Source of the DNA: Francisella uliginis
Lineage (GTDB): Bacteria > Pseudomonadota > Gammaproteobacteria > Francisellales > Francisellaceae
Direction of reading: 5' to 3'
NCBI RefSeq assembly: GCF_001895265.1
Contig: NZ_CP016796.1
Coordinates: 496,001-560,000, forward strand
DNA: 64,000 nucleotides
Part shown: one piece after another, positions 18,443 through 26,856 of the stretch
Position numbering within the stretch: the first letter of the stretch is position 1
How the letters are laid out: each line of letters starts with the position of its first letter
Made by a program: the position numbers and the translations under genes
The notes under the pieces: model-generated
What the model was told of the DNA's origin: nothing
Database searches by the model: none
Seen by the model: the letters and a program-made list of their open reading frames with translations, nothing else

Positions 18443-19129
18443 ATGAGACTATTATTAGCAGAAGATGATCTGAATCTAGGAGAAGGGTTATTGGAAGCTT
18501 TACAGAAAGAAGGTTTTGTCGTAAATTTGGTTTCTGATGGTGAGGCTGCACAAACTTTTATAGAATCAGGTCTTTATGACATAATAGTGTTAGATATTGG
18601 TTTACCTATTAAAACTGGTTTGGAAGTTCTTAGAAATATAAGAAATAAAGGTATCAAGGTGCCAATTTTACTATTAACTGCTAGAGATGGTCTAGAAGAT
18701 AGAATTAAAGGCTTAGATCTAGGTGCTGATGACTACTTAACAAAACCTTTTGAACTTAAAGAACTAGTTGCAAGAATTAAAGCTATCTCTCGTAGGATAG
18801 ATAAAAGATCAGGTAAAAAAGTTACTGAGGAAATTAAATTTGGCGATTATAGTTTTAATCCTAGCTCAGAAACTGTTACTAAAAATGGTATGATTATATC
18901 TGTATCTAAAAAAGAGTTAGCACTTTTAACTATTTTAGTACAAAATGCTGGTCGAGTTGTTCCTAAAACACAGCTTTTAGAAGAAGTTTATGCAACAGAT
19001 AAGGAAATGGATACAAATACCTTAGAAGTCCATATGCATAACTTAAGAAAGAAACTAAATATCCCAGGTTTTATTCAAACAATAAGAGGGGTTGGTTACT
19101 TTGTACAAAAGGATAAAATAGTTAAGTAA
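18443..19129 (+). CDS. pmrA: OmpR-family response regulator PmrA (QseB-like)
   Basis: The 228-residue protein has a receiver domain with the acidic pair E7-D8-D9 region, phosphoacceptor Asp51 in VLDIGLP, LLTARD and KPF, followed by an OmpR winged helix (SKKELALLTILVQNAGRVVPKTQLLEEVY, VEVH-like LEVHMHNLRKKL, IRGVGYF). Its position ahead of lepB and rnc and its sequence type match Francisella PmrA, an orphan regulator that acts with MglA and SspA at pathogenicity-island genes. No sensor kinase gene is adjacent; the kinase reported for it is encoded elsewhere. The lepB start follows four bases after the stop, so the regulator heads an operon of secretion and RNA-processing genes. Confidence 0.9.
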   Translation: MRLLLAEDDLNLGEGLLEALQKEGFVVNLVSDGEAAQTFIESGLYDIIVLDIGLPIKTGLEVLRNIRNKGIKVPILLLTARDGLEDRIKGLDLGADDYLTKPFELKELVARIKAISRRIDKRSGKKVTEEIKFGDYSFNPSSETVTKNGMIISVSKKELALLTILVQNAGRVVPKTQLLEEVYATDKEMDTNTLEVHMHNLRKKLNIPGFIQTIRGVGYFVQKDKIVK

Positions 19130-19133
19130 CCTT

Positions 19134-19997
19134 ATGGAATTATTTAATTATTTCTTAGATTTAGGTTTTACATTTTGGTTATTATTCTTAACTTTAGCTA
19201 GTGGTTTGATCTATGCTATAGATTATTTCTTTTTCCAAAAGCCGAGACTAGCTCCTTATAAAGAACACTTAGATGGACTTAATAAAAAACAAAAACGACA
19301 GTTTTATAAAGACAATGATTTAAAAGCACCTTTTATAGCAGATCAAGCAAGATCATTATTTAGTGTTTTTGTTATAGTGTTTTTTATAAGAACATTTTTT
19401 ATTGGCAATTTTTTAATTCCAACAGCATCGATGACACCAACATTACCTGTTGGTGATTTTATTTTTGTAAATAAAACAGCATATGGTATAAGAGCACCAT
19501 TTTCAAATGAGACCTTAATAAAGATGGGTGAGCCTAAGCGTGGGGATATCGTTGTGTTTCATTTCCCAGTTAATCCAAATGTTGATTTTGTCAAAAGAGT
19601 TATAGGCCTACCAGGTGATGTTATATCGTATAAAGACAAAATGTTAACGATAAATGGTAAAAAGCTTAAGTATACTAATTGTGACAAAGATGCAGTAAAT
19701 TACTATAATCAGTCTATATCAGATGGTGCTGGTGATACTATTTGTACAGAAGATCTTGATGGTGTTAAGCATCAAGTTGATTGGATAGAGTCGGTCAAAG
19801 GCAACAATTTCGAAAACTTAAAAGTTCCTGCAAGGCACTACTTTGTTATGGGAGACAACCGTGATAATAGTGAGGATAGTCGCTATTGGGGATTTGTTCC
19901 AGAGAAAGATCTAGTTGGAAAAGCTAAATTAGTATGGATGAGCTGGGACAAAATAGATAAGAAAGTGCGCTGGGATCAAATCGGAAAGGTTTTTTAA
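19134..19997 (+). CDS. lepB: Signal peptidase I
   Basis: LepB cleaves signal peptides from exported proteins at the outer face of the inner membrane. The 287-residue protein has two N-terminal membrane segments (residues about 10-34 and 73-90) separated by a basic cytoplasmic loop. Catalytic Ser99 is in PTASMTPTLPVGD and Lys154 in DFVKRVIGLPGD; the third conserved block GDNRDNSEDSRYWGFVP is near residue 240. It lies four bases after pmrA and four before rnc, the lepB-rnc order common in gamma-proteobacteria. Many proteins in this window with clear signal peptides, such as BamA and Skp, are its expected substrates. Confidence 0.97.
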   Translation: MELFNYFLDLGFTFWLLFLTLASGLIYAIDYFFFQKPRLAPYKEHLDGLNKKQKRQFYKDNDLKAPFIADQARSLFSVFVIVFFIRTFFIGNFLIPTASMTPTLPVGDFIFVNKTAYGIRAPFSNETLIKMGEPKRGDIVVFHFPVNPNVDFVKRVIGLPGDVISYKDKMLTINGKKLKYTNCDKDAVNYYNQSISDGAGDTICTEDLDGVKHQVDWIESVKGNNFENLKVPARHYFVMGDNRDNSEDSRYWGFVPEKDLVGKAKLVWMSWDKIDKKVRWDQIGKVF

Positions 19998-20001
19998 GTA
20001 A

Positions 20002-20694
20002 ATGATTCCTGAATACTCTAGACTTTATAATATTCTTGGTTATAAGTTTAAAGATCATACTCTTTTAATAAGAGCTCTAACTCATCGTAGTAAAACAAAG
20101 AAAAACTATGAAAGATTAGAGTTCTTAGGGGATTCTATCCTTGGTTTTGTGATAGCAGAAGAGTTATACCTTAAGTTTCCAGATATGGCGGAAGGTAAAC
20201 TTTCTCAGATAAGATCAAAGCTAGTCAAAGGAGCAACTTTAGCTCAATTAGCTTTACAGTTTAAGATTGATGAGTATGTTATCTTAGGTGCAAGCGAGCA
20301 AGGCGGACAAAAGAGAGAAAAAATACTTGAGGATATTTTTGAAGCTATAATTGGAGCTATTTATCTAGATAGTGATTTTAGAACTGTTAAGAAAGTTGTG
20401 CTTAGTTGGTATAAAGATGTAATAGCAAATATCAATTTAAATAGCGTCAAAATAAAAGATAACAAATCAAAGCTTCAAGAAATTCTTTTACAAAATTCTC
20501 TAAGTTTGCCTGAATATAGTATTGAGACTATAGAAGGTAAAGATCATGAGCAGATTTTTACTGTTAAAGTAAGCTCGAATGAGCTAGGGGTTAACATAAA
20601 AGCTCAAGGTACATCGCGTAGAAAGGCAGAACAACAAGCTGCTGGTAAAATGATAGAAATATTAGCAAAGCAAGGCTTACATGAAAAAAAATAG
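20002..20694 (+). CDS. rnc: Ribonuclease III
   Basis: RNase III cuts double-stranded RNA, processing rRNA precursors and many mRNAs. The 230-residue protein has the signature ERLEFLGDSILG (residues 37-48) with catalytic Glu and Asp residues, the second acidic block EDIFEAIIGAIYLD, and a C-terminal double-stranded RNA-binding domain (KSKLQEILLQNSLSLPEYSIE to GTSRRKAEQQAAGKMIEIL). Length is standard. Its end overlaps the truB start by 14 bases, so translation is coupled. The era gene that usually follows rnc in enterobacteria is absent here and replaced by truB. Confidence 0.97.
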   Translation: MIPEYSRLYNILGYKFKDHTLLIRALTHRSKTKKNYERLEFLGDSILGFVIAEELYLKFPDMAEGKLSQIRSKLVKGATLAQLALQFKIDEYVILGASEQGGQKREKILEDIFEAIIGAIYLDSDFRTVKKVVLSWYKDVIANINLNSVKIKDNKSKLQEILLQNSLSLPEYSIETIEGKDHEQIFTVKVSSNELGVNIKAQGTSRRKAEQQAAGKMIEILAKQGLHEKK

Positions 20695-21589
20695 ATTAAA
20701 TCTAAATGGTGTAATAGTAGTCAATAAATCTAAAGATATTAGTTCAAATAAAGTTCTTCAACAACTTAAATACTTATTCAATGCTCAGAAAGCCGGGCAT
20801 ACAGGTACGCTAGATCCTATGGCGACAGGAGTTTTACCTATATGTTTTGGTAGAGCAACTAAGATAGCCCAATATTTGCTTGATGCGGATAAAGAATATA
20901 TTGCGACTATTAAGTTAGGTATTGAGACTGATAGTGGTGATGCTGAAGGTAGTGTAGTTGCTGAAAATAAAGATATACCAGAACTAACAGAATTTTTAAT
21001 TGAGACTGTGTTAGAAAAGTTTCGTGGAGAAATATCTCAAGTACCTCCAATGTATTCAGCTCTTAAATATAATGGTCAACCGTTGTATAAGCTTGCTAGA
21101 GAGGGTAAAAAAGTTGAGATAAAACCACGTAGTATAAAAATATATGAATTAGAGTTATTAGATTTCTCTGAAACTACTATAAGAGTGCGAGTTAAATGCT
21201 CTAAAGGAACCTATATCAGGAGTTTAGCTATAGATATAGGTAAAGAATTAGGCTGTGGTGGACATCTGATAGCTTTACAGAGAACTCAAAGTGGGCCTTT
21301 TAATTTAGATCAGGCATTTAGCCTTGAGCAACTAAAAGGTTTAAACTTTGAAGAAAAAATTGCTAGTATAGCTAATATAGAGAGTGTGTTTGTTGATAAG
21401 CCGATATATTCTCTTGAAGAAAAAGAGAAGGATAATTTATATAAAAGAGGGCTTTTAGCAGATAAACCAAACCTAGATAAAACAGTTAGAATATATGATG
21501 ATGGAAAGTTTGTTGCTATAGCTGAATTTGATAAAGGTAAATTAATAAGTAAAAAATTTTTTGATCAGGATATATTGATAAGTGAGTAA
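20681..21589 (+). CDS. truB: tRNA pseudouridine-55 synthase TruB
   Basis: TruB makes pseudouridine 55 in the T loop of tRNAs. The catalytic motif KAGHTGTLDPMATGVLPIC places the nucleophile at Asp45; other family blocks are GRATKIAQYLLDADKEYIATIKLG, QVPPMYSALKYNGQPLYKLAREG and CSKGTYIRSLAIDIGKELGCGGHL. The 302-residue length fits the E. coli-type enzyme, including a C-terminal PUA-like tail (KTVRIYDDGKFVAIAEF). It overlaps rnc by 14 bases and rnr by 8, in a compact RNA-metabolism run. Confidence 0.97.
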   Translation: MKKNRLNLNGVIVVNKSKDISSNKVLQQLKYLFNAQKAGHTGTLDPMATGVLPICFGRATKIAQYLLDADKEYIATIKLGIETDSGDAEGSVVAENKDIPELTEFLIETVLEKFRGEISQVPPMYSALKYNGQPLYKLAREGKKVEIKPRSIKIYELELLDFSETTIRVRVKCSKGTYIRSLAIDIGKELGCGGHLIALQRTQSGPFNLDQAFSLEQLKGLNFEEKIASIANIESVFVDKPIYSLEEKEKDNLYKRGLLADKPNLDKTVRIYDDGKFVAIAEFDKGKLISKKFFDQDILISE

Positions 21590-23891
21590 ATATAGCATAC
21601 AAAATGATCCTAATAAGGATCTAGAAGCACAAAAATACGATAACCCTATACCGAGTAGAGAGGTTATATTAAATTATATAAAAGATACTAAGCTACCTGT
21701 AAGTATTGAGAATATAGCGACAGCATTAGAGATTTTTAAAAAAAGTCTATTTGAGGGGTTAGTCAATCGCCTTGGAGCTATGGTTAGGGATGAGCAGTTA
21801 GAGAAAGATAAATCATACTATAGTTTGCCAGAGATGGTTCCTATTTATATAACTTCAAAAGTTACATCTGATAGAGATTCACGATTAGAGTTATTTAGTA
21901 ATACTTTAAATACTAAAGTTGGCATTTTATCGTACCAATCAAAGCTAGTAATGGTTGGTGATGAGGTTACAGCTAAAGTTCTAGGTATAAATAAGAGAGG
22001 CAGGGTTGAGGCTGAAATAAAAACTATTGTTTCAAGAGCTCAAAAGACTGTTACAGGATATTATTATAAAAGTTTTGATTGCCACTTTATAAAACCAATA
22101 AGCAAAAATATAACTAATGATATTGTTCTTCTACCACCAAAAGAGAAGATCGAACATAATTCATTAATAGAAGTAGAAATAATTGTTCAACCAAGTGTAA
22201 ATAGTTGCGCTGTTGCTAAATTTAAACAAGAAGTCGAAGCTGTATCTCCTGTCAAGGAAGCTATGATGATGGCGACGCAAAAGTATGATTTAGTTGAACA
22301 GTGGAGTAAAAAAGCACTTAGGTATTTAGACAGTATCTCTGAAGAGGTGTCTGTTGGTAGTAGGGTAGATTTACGTGATAAGCATTTTGTAACTATAGAT
22401 GGTGAAGATGCTAAAGATTTTGATGATGCTGTATATGCACATAAGACAAAGAGTGGTAGTTGGAAGTTATATGTCGCAATTGCTGATGTATCAAATTATG
22501 TAGCAAAAGACTCTGGTTTAGATTTAGATGCTAAGCGTCGTTCAACTTCAGTTTATTTTCCTGGCTATGTTATACCAATGTTACCAGAGAAACTTTCTAA
22601 TGGCTTATGTTCACTAAGGCCTGAAGAAGATCGATATTCTCTTGTTTGTGAGATGAATATTAGTAAGCAAGGTAAGCTCTCAAGATATAACTTTTATTCA
22701 GCTGTTATTAATTCAAAAGCAAGACTTACTTATACAGAAGTTGCTAAACTTTTAGAGAAAAAACAAAATACTATTGTTGAAAAAAATCCTGAATTAGTAC
22801 CTAATCTATTTGATTTATACGATTTATTTAAAGTACTACATGGTGCTAGGGAAATTAGAGGTGCGATAGATTTTGATACTGTCGAAACTCAGATAATCCT
22901 TGATGAGCATAACCATATAGATTCAATTGTGCCAAGGCATCGTAATGATGCTCATAGGTTGATTGAGGAATGTATGCTTGTGGCGAATGTTGCGGCTGCT
23001 AAATTTATGATTAAGCATAAGAAAACTTCACCATTTAGAGTTCATAGTGAACCTAAAGAAGATCGTATGGAGACTCTGAAAAAATATCTATCAAGGCATG
23101 GTATACATCTAGCTTATGGTAAGGATGGTAAGGTTACACCAAAAGCCTTATCTGAGATGCTTGAGAGTATAAAAGATCGTGCTGATTATGATGATATTCA
23201 GATGATGACTTTACGTAGTATGAATCAAGCGGTATATAGTATAAACAACGATGGACATTTTGGTTTAGCGTATAAAGAATATACTCACTTTACCTCGCCA
23301 ATTAGAAGATATCCTGATCTAGTAGTGCATAGAATTATTAAATCAATTATTAATGAATATAAGCATGGTGGGGCAGACTATAAAGCATCTGAGTTAGCTA
23401 ATATTTGTGATAATGCTTCACAGCAAGAGCGTAATGCTGATGGAGCTTCTAAACAAGTGGAAAATTGGCTTAAATGTTACTTTATGCAAGATTACATTGG
23501 TCATGTTTTAGAGGCACAAGTCAAACATGTTAATGGCTTGGGACTTTTTGCTGAATTAAAAGATATGTATATAGAAGGTCTGATACATGTTTCAGCTATT
23601 CCGGGAGATTATTATATCTATGATGAGACTAAAGATATACTTATAGGCAAAAGGACTCATAAGGTTTATAAAATTGGTCAAAATATAACGGTAAGAGTTG
23701 TTAGGGCTGACTTAGATAGGATACATATTGATTTTGAACTATATGATCCTCATACTAGTAAGCCTTTTGATGCCGGCGTTACTGATAGACCATCTGCTAA
23801 AAAACCAAAGAAAAATAAAAAGGTTAAAAAGAAAAGAGCTAGGCGTAGAAAAAAGAATAATTCTAGCAAAAAAGAAGCTACTAAAACTTAA
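21582..23891 (+). CDS. rnr: Ribonuclease R
   Basis: RNase R is a 3'-5' exoribonuclease that degrades structured RNA. The 769-residue protein starts at GTG inside the end of truB. It has an N-terminal winged helix (REVILNYIKDTKLPVSIENIATALEI), cold-shock-type domains, the RNB catalytic domain whose metal-binding DGEDAKDFDDAVYAH is near residues 272-285, and later YTHFTSPIRRYPDLVVHR. An S1 domain follows near residues 650-720, and a Lys/Arg-rich tail (RPSAKKPKKNKKVKKKRARRRKKNNSSKK, split here by description) closes the protein, as in other RNase R. It ends the pmrA operon. A 316-base gap with palindromes follows. Confidence 0.95.
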   Translation: MSKYSIQNDPNKDLEAQKYDNPIPSREVILNYIKDTKLPVSIENIATALEIFKKSLFEGLVNRLGAMVRDEQLEKDKSYYSLPEMVPIYITSKVTSDRDSRLELFSNTLNTKVGILSYQSKLVMVGDEVTAKVLGINKRGRVEAEIKTIVSRAQKTVTGYYYKSFDCHFIKPISKNITNDIVLLPPKEKIEHNSLIEVEIIVQPSVNSCAVAKFKQEVEAVSPVKEAMMMATQKYDLVEQWSKKALRYLDSISEEVSVGSRVDLRDKHFVTIDGEDAKDFDDAVYAHKTKSGSWKLYVAIADVSNYVAKDSGLDLDAKRRSTSVYFPGYVIPMLPEKLSNGLCSLRPEEDRYSLVCEMNISKQGKLSRYNFYSAVINSKARLTYTEVAKLLEKKQNTIVEKNPELVPNLFDLYDLFKVLHGAREIRGAIDFDTVETQIILDEHNHIDSIVPRHRNDAHRLIEECMLVANVAAAKFMIKHKKTSPFRVHSEPKEDRMETLKKYLSRHGIHLAYGKDGKVTPKALSEMLESIKDRADYDDIQMMTLRSMNQAVYSINNDGHFGLAYKEYTHFTSPIRRYPDLVVHRIIKSIINEYKHGGADYKASELANICDNASQQERNADGASKQVENWLKCYFMQDYIGHVLEAQVKHVNGLGLFAELKDMYIEGLIHVSAIPGDYYIYDETKDILIGKRTHKVYKIGQNITVRVVRADLDRIHIDFELYDPHTSKPFDAGVTDRPSAKKPKKNKKVKKKRARRRKKNNSSKKEATKT

Positions 23892-24207
23892 GAGCCTCAA
23901 AACCATTTGATATTTCTAAAATCTTAAATATCTAAATTTATTTCCTGAAATTTTACAATATTTTTCTAACCTTGAGATATTTTGGCTAGCTATAATTACT
24001 GAGCATAGCTGATGGTACTCAGTAACGGAGTTGTATTAATAGTAATTTTAAAAAATGAGTTATAGTCTACTATGTTTAAAGGTAGTGCTTGATCAAATAG
24101 CTTGCATGCACGCTATTTGCTAGATTGTGTGGTCAAGCCTGGCACAATGACGTAATACTTTTATATGGTTTTAGCTATATTTGATCTATTGTGTTTATAA
24201 AGAGAAT
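23892..24207. other. Gene-free gap with hairpins and a repeat-family copy
   Basis: This 316-base stretch between the convergent rnr and desaturase genes has no credible reading frame. It contains three palindromes: a perfect 8-bp stem TTACTGAG/CTCAGTAA with a 14-base loop (23996-24025), a perfect 8-bp stem CAAATAGC/GCTATTTG (24094-24119), and a copy of the TCAAG-loop repeat (24121-24152). The first two lack T runs, so simple intrinsic terminators are doubtful. A small RNA or a decayed mobile repeat would both fit. Confidence 0.6.
24121..24152 (+). repeat. TCAAG-loop palindromic repeat, degenerate copy
   Basis: AGATTGTG..GG-TCAAG-CC..CACAATGACG keeps the frame of the repeat seen in hrpA (59365-59394) and near 46455: AGAT, a stem, the loop TCAAG, the returning stem, then ATGACG. 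The stem here is interrupted by extra bases, so it looks like an older copy. Confidence 0.55.
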
Positions 24208-25038
24208 TTAGGCAGTTTTCTTAGGCTGTTTAAAATCCCAGACAATTCTAAGCTTTTTAAGTACACACAAGATCATATAAGTTATATCTATTTGCCAGAA
24301 TTTAAGATTATTTCTTATTGAGTAAGCAAATTTATGATGATTGTTGTGCCAACCTTCACCAAATGTTATTAGGGCAACTAGCCAATTATTGCGACTATTA
24401 TCAGTGGTTTGGTAATCTCTAGATCCAAAAATATGGCAAATTGAATTTACACTAAAAGTAGTGTGATAAAGTAGTACTGTACTTAATATACCTCCCCAAA
24501 ATACAAAAGCAAGTCCAGAAGTCCCAAGAGCTGGATAGAAGTAGCTAATACAACTACCTAGTATAAAAAGTCCAACTAAATATAATGCAAAAGATTCATG
24601 AGCATATTTATCAAGCCATACTATCTCAGGATACTTAACCCAGTCTTTGATAAATTTAGGATCTACCTCATCACTTCTTGCTTCAAATACCCAGCCAACA
24701 TGGGCTTGAAAAACTCCATTCTTAGGAGAGTGCATATCTGTTTCTTTATCTGAATGGATATGATGGTACCTATGATGTCCTGACCACCAAAGAGGTCCTT
24801 TCTGTGAAGCCCATGTACCTACCAAAGCTAATATAAATTGAAATACTCGTGATGTTTGAAAAGCCTTATGCGAGAAGTAGCGATGATAGCCAGCAGTAAG
24901 GGCAAATGTCCTCATACTAAAAGTTATAACAAATACTAAAAGAGCTGTAATATTATAATTCACAAAAAATATTGCTAAGCATGCTAAGTGCATTGCGCTA
25001 AAAGCTATTATTGTGAATTTATTTGATTGTTGTTGCAT
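24208..25038 (-). CDS. Acyl-CoA-type fatty acid desaturase
   Basis: The 276-residue membrane protein has the three histidine boxes of delta-9-type desaturases: HRYFSH in AGYHRYFSHKAF, HRYHH in GHHRYHHIHSDKETDMHSP, and HNNHH in GEGWHNNHHKFAYS. Four hydrophobic helices in two pairs frame them. Such di-iron enzymes introduce a double bond into acyl chains with oxygen. A GGAGAG ribosome site precedes the start at 25038. It lies 12 bases after the SDR gene and ends the lipid-modification run on this strand. Francisella membranes contain long unsaturated chains such as 24:1; a role in making or remodelling these is an inference. Confidence 0.9.
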   Translation of the reverse strand: MQQQSNKFTIIAFSAMHLACLAIFFVNYNITALLVFVITFSMRTFALTAGYHRYFSHKAFQTSRVFQFILALVGTWASQKGPLWWSGHHRYHHIHSDKETDMHSPKNGVFQAHVGWVFEARSDEVDPKFIKDWVKYPEIVWLDKYAHESFALYLVGLFILGSCISYFYPALGTSGLAFVFWGGILSTVLLYHTTFSVNSICHIFGSRDYQTTDNSRNNWLVALITFGEGWHNNHHKFAYSIRNNLKFWQIDITYMILCVLKKLRIVWDFKQPKKTA

Positions 25039-25050
25039 ACGCTCTCCAAG

Positions 25051-25794
25051 TTAGATCATTTTTTTTGCAATCTTAAAGTATAGCTTATAAGGTAATGAAG
25101 CAATTAGTTTTAGAATTATAGTGAATTTCTTCGTAAAATGAACCTCAAATTTATTAGATTGCAGGCCTTTGATAATACAATCTGCCGCTTGTTGTGGTTC
25201 AAGTAGAGCTGGCATTTTAAAATTATTTTTATCAGTTAGCTTAGTTTTTACAAAACTAGGATTAATTAGACGAATATCTAGATCAGGGTTCTCTGCCTTT
25301 AAGCTTTCAACTAAGTTGATAACACCAGCTTTGCTTGCTGCATAAGGTTGTGATTTTGGTAAGCCAATATAACCTGCGACACTTGCTGTAATAGCTAGCT
25401 GACAATGAGAATTGTATTTTAAATATGGTAATACAAACCTAATTAGATAAAAGACAGCTGTAAGGTTTGTCTGTATTGTTTTATCTAGATTTGAAATAGC
25501 AATATCACTAATCAAAGATGGTTCATAGAAAGCTGGTAGGTAAATTATAAAATCTGGATTATAGGATAAAGCAGATTTAGCAGCTTTTTCAAACTCTACA
25601 AAATCAGCGACATCAAAGCTTATTATCTCGACTTTATTTTTTAGCTGATCAGAAATATCTTGAAGCTTTTTTTCAGAGCGAGAAGATATTATAAAGTTAG
25701 CTTGTATAGAGTCATCTAATTTTTGTAAAAGTGCTTTACCTATACCATCTGTAGCACCTATTATCCATATAGTTTTATTTGCAAATTTTTGCAT
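25051..25794 (-). CDS. Short-chain dehydrogenase/reductase
   Basis: The 247-residue protein is a classical SDR: nucleotide-binding IIGATDGIGKALLQ, the NTAG-like YLPAFYEP region, catalytic Ser in ITASVAGYIG, and YAASK with catalytic Tyr and Lys. Substrate is unknown. It sits one base after the DUF3833 lipoprotein gene, and its neighbours (desaturase, CFA synthase, chalcone-isomerase-like protein, FAD oxidoreductase, DUF1365) form a set repeatedly found together in Proteobacteria. In Rhodobacter sphaeroides related genes belong to the singlet-oxygen RpoE/ChrR regulon, which suggests oxidation-reduction of a modified fatty acid. Confidence 0.88.
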   Translation of the reverse strand: MQKFANKTIWIIGATDGIGKALLQKLDDSIQANFIISSRSEKKLQDISDQLKNKVEIISFDVADFVEFEKAAKSALSYNPDFIIYLPAFYEPSLISDIAISNLDKTIQTNLTAVFYLIRFVLPYLKYNSHCQLAITASVAGYIGLPKSQPYAASKAGVINLVESLKAENPDLDIRLINPSFVKTKLTDKNNFKMPALLEPQQAADCIIKGLQSNKFEVHFTKKFTIILKLIASLPYKLYFKIAKKMI

Positions 25795-25795
25795 A

Positions 25796-26338
25796 CTACT
25801 CTCCAGTATTTTCCTTATGCATAAATAGTGTTAGTGATCCAACAGTTATACCAAACTTTTTGAAAGTATTTTTATTTATTAATACTCCATCATGCATTAG
25901 ATACATCCAATCATCAAAACTAATTTTATATTTTTTATCACCAACAGGTATATTCATTTGATATTGCCAGTTCATAGCATTACCTTCGACCTGAATCTTA
26001 GCTTTGCCAATAACATCACCTGTTGTACCTTCATAATAGTTATCAGATATTTTTTTGATTTTCCAAATTCGATGATCTTTTTCACCGTTGTAATAAACCA
26101 TATTTTCATCGAAGGTACCAATATCTCCATCCCAGCTAGCAGTACCAGAGAAGTCAAATTTCTTAATAACCTTACCTTTATAATCTTGAATGATTCCAGT
26201 ACCGACTATTTTACCTCGCAGATATTTTTGTAAATCTAGCTTTGGACCTTCGCCTTTATAGCTAGAAATATCAGCAGAGCATCCAAAAAGTCCTAATGCC
26301 ATAATAATTACTCCTATTTTATATATTAATCTCTTCAT
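25796..26338 (-). CDS. DUF3833-type lipoprotein
   Basis: The 180-residue protein starts with a lipoprotein signal peptide (LIYKIGVIIMALGLFGC, lipobox LFGC), so the mature protein should be anchored through Cys. The rest is a beta-rich domain with the DUF3833 pattern: KLDLQKYLRGKIVGTGIIQDYKGKV, FSGTASWDGDIGTFDENMVYYNGEKDHRIWKI, YEGTTGDVIGKA, and FDDWMYLMHDGVLINK. No enzymatic function is known for the family; genome neighbourhoods tie it to CFA synthase and DUF1365, so a lipid carrier or binding role is possible. It overlaps the chalcone-isomerase-like gene by four bases and is followed one base later by the SDR. Confidence 0.82.
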   Translation of the reverse strand: MKRLIYKIGVIIMALGLFGCSADISSYKGEGPKLDLQKYLRGKIVGTGIIQDYKGKVIKKFDFSGTASWDGDIGTFDENMVYYNGEKDHRIWKIKKISDNYYEGTTGDVIGKAKIQVEGNAMNWQYQMNIPVGDKKYKISFDDWMYLMHDGVLINKNTFKKFGITVGSLTLFMHKENTGE

Positions 26339-26856
26339 AATAATCCCCTTAGTTTTTTCGAAAGCGTAATATTTGATGATTTATCGCTTAGCCATATTTC
26401 AAAGAAATATTTAGATAGTTTTTTTGAAGGTATTTCACCAACCACCCCTGAGTCTGAATATAGATAACCATTACCATTTTGATCCATATAACCATAAAGA
26501 TTTGAACCTTTTTTTACGTTTGGTATTAGTTTGTTAAATACTTTACTATATTCTTTAGAATTATCATTTACATCCATTGGATGTTGTTCGTAAATCTGTT
26601 GTATCGTATGCTTAGCTATAGTTTTACCACTGATATTTCTTAGATAGTGAATTTTTAATAAAAATGGCTTATCCCAGCTAAAGGTACCATTTTGAGTAAG
26701 AAGAGTCGCATCATATATACTAAAGAACCATTTTGAAAAATGTATCTTACCTACTTGCTGAGACTCTTGTTTTTTTACTTGAGCTAAAGTCAAAGGTTTA
26801 GCAGTAGTTAGAAGTGGAAGACTGATAAATACTACTAAAAATAGTTTCCTAAGCAT
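26335..26856 (-). CDS. Chalcone-isomerase-like periplasmic protein
   Basis: A signal peptide (LRKLFLVVFISLPLLTTA) precedes a 150-residue domain resembling the bacterial chalcone isomerase-like family: KVGKIHFSKWFFSIYDATLLTQNG, FLLKIHYLRNISGKTIAKHTIQQI, FNKLIPNVKKGSNLYGYMDQNG and FFEIWLSDKS. Bacterial members lack flavonoid substrates, and plant relatives bind fatty acids, so a lipid-binding role fits the lipid genes around it. It overlaps the CFA synthase gene by 8 bases and the DUF3833 gene by 4, implying coupled translation. Assignment rests on the IHYLRNISG- and WLSDKS-type blocks and on the neighbourhood. Confidence 0.75.
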   Translation of the reverse strand: MLRKLFLVVFISLPLLTTAKPLTLAQVKKQESQQVGKIHFSKWFFSIYDATLLTQNGTFSWDKPFLLKIHYLRNISGKTIAKHTIQQIYEQHPMDVNDNSKEYSKVFNKLIPNVKKGSNLYGYMDQNGNGYLYSDSGVVGEIPSKKLSKYFFEIWLSDKSSNITLSKKLRGLL

